A stretch of 35,236 bases of DNA from JAMOAW01 sp039908535 (GTDB taxonomy: Bacteria; Pseudomonadota; Magnetococcia; Magnetococcales; JADFZT01), in contig JAMOAW010000014.1 of NCBI GenBank assembly GCA_039908535.1, forward strand, positions 1-35,236. Direction: 5' to 3'. The notes under the pieces are model-generated. The model had not been told where the DNA came from. It was given only the letters and a program-made list of their open reading frames with translations, and ran no database searches. Made by a program: the position numbers and the translations under genes. Positions within the stretch are counted from its first letter, which is position 1; each line of letters opens with the position of its first letter. Below, one piece after another: positions 33,101 to 35,236 of the stretch.

Positions 33101-34117
33101 GTGAGCAAAAAAAATCTTCTGCATCAAGCCAAACATATCATTAAAAATGACGGATCCATCGTGCAACTGCTCCCCGGTCAACGAAAATGTCCAGTTTGTG
33201 GCACCCAAGATGGGGGTATTAAGCGTTGGTCTTTTGAATGTTATGATATGGTTGTATGTCGTAATTGTGGGGTGATGCATTTGACACCATTACCCAATAT
33301 TGAATCACTGGAGCATATTTACTCTAATAATTATTTTAATGATCAAGATCAGCTACACGGATATGCAGATTATGCTGCACAGGAATCTTTGTTGCGTCGT
33401 ACTTTTGCGCGACGTCTGGCATTGATTCGTCAAGAAATGATCAGAAGTGACTCTTGGCCACCGCAGCATGTTTTAGAGATTGGTTGTGCTTTGGGGTTTG
33501 GTTTGGCAGAGGTGCAAACTTTAGGAAATTTTCAATTATTCGGGGCGGATATCTCGCCGCAAGCCATTGAGGTTTGCCGTCAAAAGGGATTTCAAGTCTC
33601 TCTTGCTACGGTTAATGGTTGTGTGCCAGAGATTAAGGATCGCAATTCTTTAGATTTGATTTATATGTTTGATGTGATAGAACATATAATAGATATTAAA
33701 ACATTTCTCGATTGGGCATTTATCCATCTTACTGAAAAAGGATTTTTGGTGGTGACAACACCTGATATGAAGTCATTGGAAAACCGTTTATTAGGTAGAA
33801 GGACACCAAGTATTAAAATTCCGCAACATCTCACCTTATTTGATATAGATACTTTGCAAAAGGCCTTTGCCCCGCATTTTATTTTGGTACGTCACTGGCG
33901 AGATTTTCAAATGGTGGGGTTAAACACTATTTGGAATCGTTTGCGACATATTTTTGGTAGAGCACCCAAACATGAAGTTCAATCTGAAAGAGGGATTTGG
34001 TTTATCAATGGTATGCGACTCTTTTTATTTCGTGCAACCTCTCAAGAGACTCATAAGCCCCTATCCATTCAGACCCCCTCTGCGTATAACAACTCATTAG
34101 GTATTCGTGCATTATGA
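33101..34117 (+). CDS. Second zinc-ribbon SAM-dependent methyltransferase
   Basis: 338 residues, starting at GTG 33101 with a good GGAGG 8 bases upstream, three bases after the previous gene. Zinc ribbon KCPVCGTQ ... VCRNCGVMHLTPLP (about residues 29-65). Methyltransferase motif I is VLEIGCALGFGLAE, motif II LFGADISPQAIEV, and the acidic/EH segment YMFDVIEHIIDI. IPQHLTLFDIDTLQKAF matches the H-x-x-x-F segment of this subfamily. It probably methylates a glycan or glycolipid made by the locus; the substrate is unknown. Its TGA overlaps the ATG of the glycosyltransferase by four bases (ATGA), so the two are co-translated. Confidence 0.85.
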   Translation: MSKKNLLHQAKHIIKNDGSIVQLLPGQRKCPVCGTQDGGIKRWSFECYDMVVCRNCGVMHLTPLPNIESLEHIYSNNYFNDQDQLHGYADYAAQESLLRRTFARRLALIRQEMIRSDSWPPQHVLEIGCALGFGLAEVQTLGNFQLFGADISPQAIEVCRQKGFQVSLATVNGCVPEIKDRNSLDLIYMFDVIEHIIDIKTFLDWAFIHLTEKGFLVVTTPDMKSLENRLLGRRTPSIKIPQHLTLFDIDTLQKAFAPHFILVRHWRDFQMVGLNTIWNRLRHIFGRAPKHEVQSERGIWFINGMRLFLFRATSQETHKPLSIQTPSAYNNSLGIRAL

Positions 34118-35094
34118 AAAATTTTTCTCAACTATTGAATTTGGATATTGTTATTCCAATGTATAATGAAGCCAAAACAATCAGGAGTACAATCAATGAT
34201 ATCTATAATGTTTTATATGAAGAGAATATAAAATATCGCATTATTTGTGTTGATGATGGGTCTAATGATGGTTCTTGGAACATTTTGAATCAGTTGATGA
34301 ATACATATAGTCACCTGTTGGGTATCAGATTGACGCGCAATTTTGGCAAGGATGCGGCGATTATGGCAGGACTCGAAGAAGCCGATGCAGATATTGTCAT
34401 CGTCATGGACGGTGATGGTCAACATCCTCCATCTGTTATTTTGGAGATGATTCATGTATGGCGTTGCAAAGGGTGTGATATTGTGGATGGTGTTAAATTA
34501 GTTAGTCAGAGTACCTCCTTGACTTATCGATTGTTGACCAGAATTTTTAATAAAATTTTTGGTTGGGGCAGCGGCATGAATTTTTCGAATGCGAGCGATT
34601 TTAAATTGTTGACTAGGCAGGCTGTTGACACCATGAAACTGTGTGGTGACCAACATATTTTTTTTCGTGCCTTAACGCAATGGATTGGCATGCACCATGA
34701 AAAGCTGTTTTTTACCGCCATAAATGGGTATCGTTTTTATAGTCATTGGAGTAAGCGTGATCTTGTGCGGTATGCGTTATATGCCATGGTTTTGTTTACA
34801 AATTTGCCTATTTTTTTCATTTTATTGTTAGGGTTGCTTTGTTTTGTCATTACAATGATTATTTTGATAATTTTAATGGTACGATTTACATTTGAGTATA
34901 TTGCAACAGGTTATTCGACATTGTTATTGTTGATCATGATACATTTTTCATTTTCGATGATTGCGATTGGGATGGTTGGACTGTATGTAAAATCAAATTT
35001 AGATGTAAGTGTTCGCCGGCCTCGTTTTATCATTAAGAATCGTAGTGGAGGGGAAGATAATAACGACAACTTAGAACAAGTGGAAACATCATGA
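34114..35094 (+). CDS. GT2 glycosyltransferase, GtrB/DPM1-like with two membrane helices
   Basis: 326 residues. The GT-A domain (about residues 8-225) carries VIPMYNEAKTI, CVDDGSNDGSW, the LTRNFGKDAAIMAGLEEADA block and the metal-binding DGDGQHPP. RALTQWIGMHHEKLFF fits the acceptor-site strand of polyprenyl-phosphate glycosyltransferases, and FYSHWSKRDLVRYAL stands in for the usual GxSKW segment. Two C-terminal hydrophobic hairpins (about 228-255 and 263-292) give the GtrB/ArnC membrane anchor. It likely moves a sugar from a nucleotide donor to undecaprenyl phosphate at the inner membrane, to be flipped and used by a GT-C enzyme; the YfhO-like protein upstream is a candidate user (inference). 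Last gene of the operon. Confidence 0.88.
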   Translation: MKNFSQLLNLDIVIPMYNEAKTIRSTINDIYNVLYEENIKYRIICVDDGSNDGSWNILNQLMNTYSHLLGIRLTRNFGKDAAIMAGLEEADADIVIVMDGDGQHPPSVILEMIHVWRCKGCDIVDGVKLVSQSTSLTYRLLTRIFNKIFGWGSGMNFSNASDFKLLTRQAVDTMKLCGDQHIFFRALTQWIGMHHEKLFFTAINGYRFYSHWSKRDLVRYALYAMVLFTNLPIFFILLLGLLCFVITMIILIILMVRFTFEYIATGYSTLLLLIMIHFSFSMIAIGMVGLYVKSNLDVSVRRPRFIIKNRSGGEDNNDNLEQVETS

Positions 35095-35123
35095 TAACCG
35101 TTCAGGTAAAAAAAATCAAAAAC

Positions 35124-35236
35124 AAGACCTTGGGGGATTGCATCCCCCAACCCCCCTGCTATTTGAAGAAAGCAAAACCGAATTCAAAAGCAAAGTCAAA
35201 AGCAAAACCCTGGGGGCAATCCCCCAGACCCCTTTT
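35124..35236 (+). repeat. Family A repeat, copy 4, cut by the window end
   Basis: ACAAGACCTTGGGGGATTGC, then ATCCCCCAACCCCCC, TGCTATTTGAAGAAAGCAAA, and CCCTGGGGGCAATCCCCCAG with the T run starting. No left terminal repeat is seen. It begins about 30 bases after the glycosyltransferase stop. Confidence 0.82.

Noticed and set aside
1..35236. tRNA, rRNA or phage attachment sites
   Set aside because: None could be found by eye in any gap; small RNAs cannot be excluded without computation.

Overview
The window looks like a chromosomal segment of a Gram-negative proteobacterium. It encodes outer-membrane and lipoprotein functions (porin, Lnt), a Bpt-type arginyl-tRNA-protein transferase homologue, HslVU, and the plsY / LysM / dprA / topA order common in proteobacteria. 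The kinase-rich, c-di-GMP-rich content, the DUF1640 coiled-coil protein and the very abundant G/C-tract palindromic repeats remind me of Magnetococcales-type genomes. That placement is recollection, not proof, and no magnetosome gene is visible.

Layout. 1-1431: 3' part of lnt, cut by the window start. 1439-4608: a porin gene, a decayed ORF and a DUF1640 coiled-coil gene, interspersed with three copies of a MITE-like repeat (family A, about 206 bp when complete, with roughly 23-bp terminal inverted repeats). 4657-7884: a TPR protein with two SPOR domains, and bpt, both on the minus strand. 8049-16660: housekeeping genes (hslV-hslU, ssb, plsY-LysM-dprA, topA) separated almost every time by a second palindromic repeat (family B, about 130-150 bp). 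16900-26941: a minus-strand signalling block. It holds a tightly coupled operon of an MBL-fold hydrolase and two paralogous giant hybrid histidine kinases, followed by a separate PAS-GAF-GGDEF diguanylate cyclase. 27045-28394: a scar with repeat fragments, the 3' end of a probable PilZ gene and a 5'-truncated IS66-type transposase. 28474-29498: a small orphan protein gene and a cold-shock protein gene with a long leader. 29578-29983: nested family B repeats. 30019-35094: a visibly more AT-rich surface-polysaccharide type operon (YfhO-like membrane protein, two zinc-ribbon methyltransferases, a GtrB/DPM-like glycosyltransferase), ending in another family A copy at the window edge.

Working together: Lnt, PlsY, the porin, the LysM protein and the SPOR protein are envelope functions. 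HslVU, Bpt, SSB, DprA and TopA handle proteolysis and DNA. The kinases end in HPt domains and no DNA-binding response regulator is nearby, so their output partner lies elsewhere; the neighbouring GGDEF gene and PilZ fragment suggest, without proving, a link to c-di-GMP.

Points needing care: three genes have suspicious 3' ends. ssb is split across an 11-C tract. The MBL gene appears to be one base short in a 9-A tract. The porin frame runs through its own terminator hairpin. The first two may be homopolymer sequencing errors or real slippage sites. The strongest candidates for undescribed biology are the two repeat families, whose ends sit on or next to stop codons.
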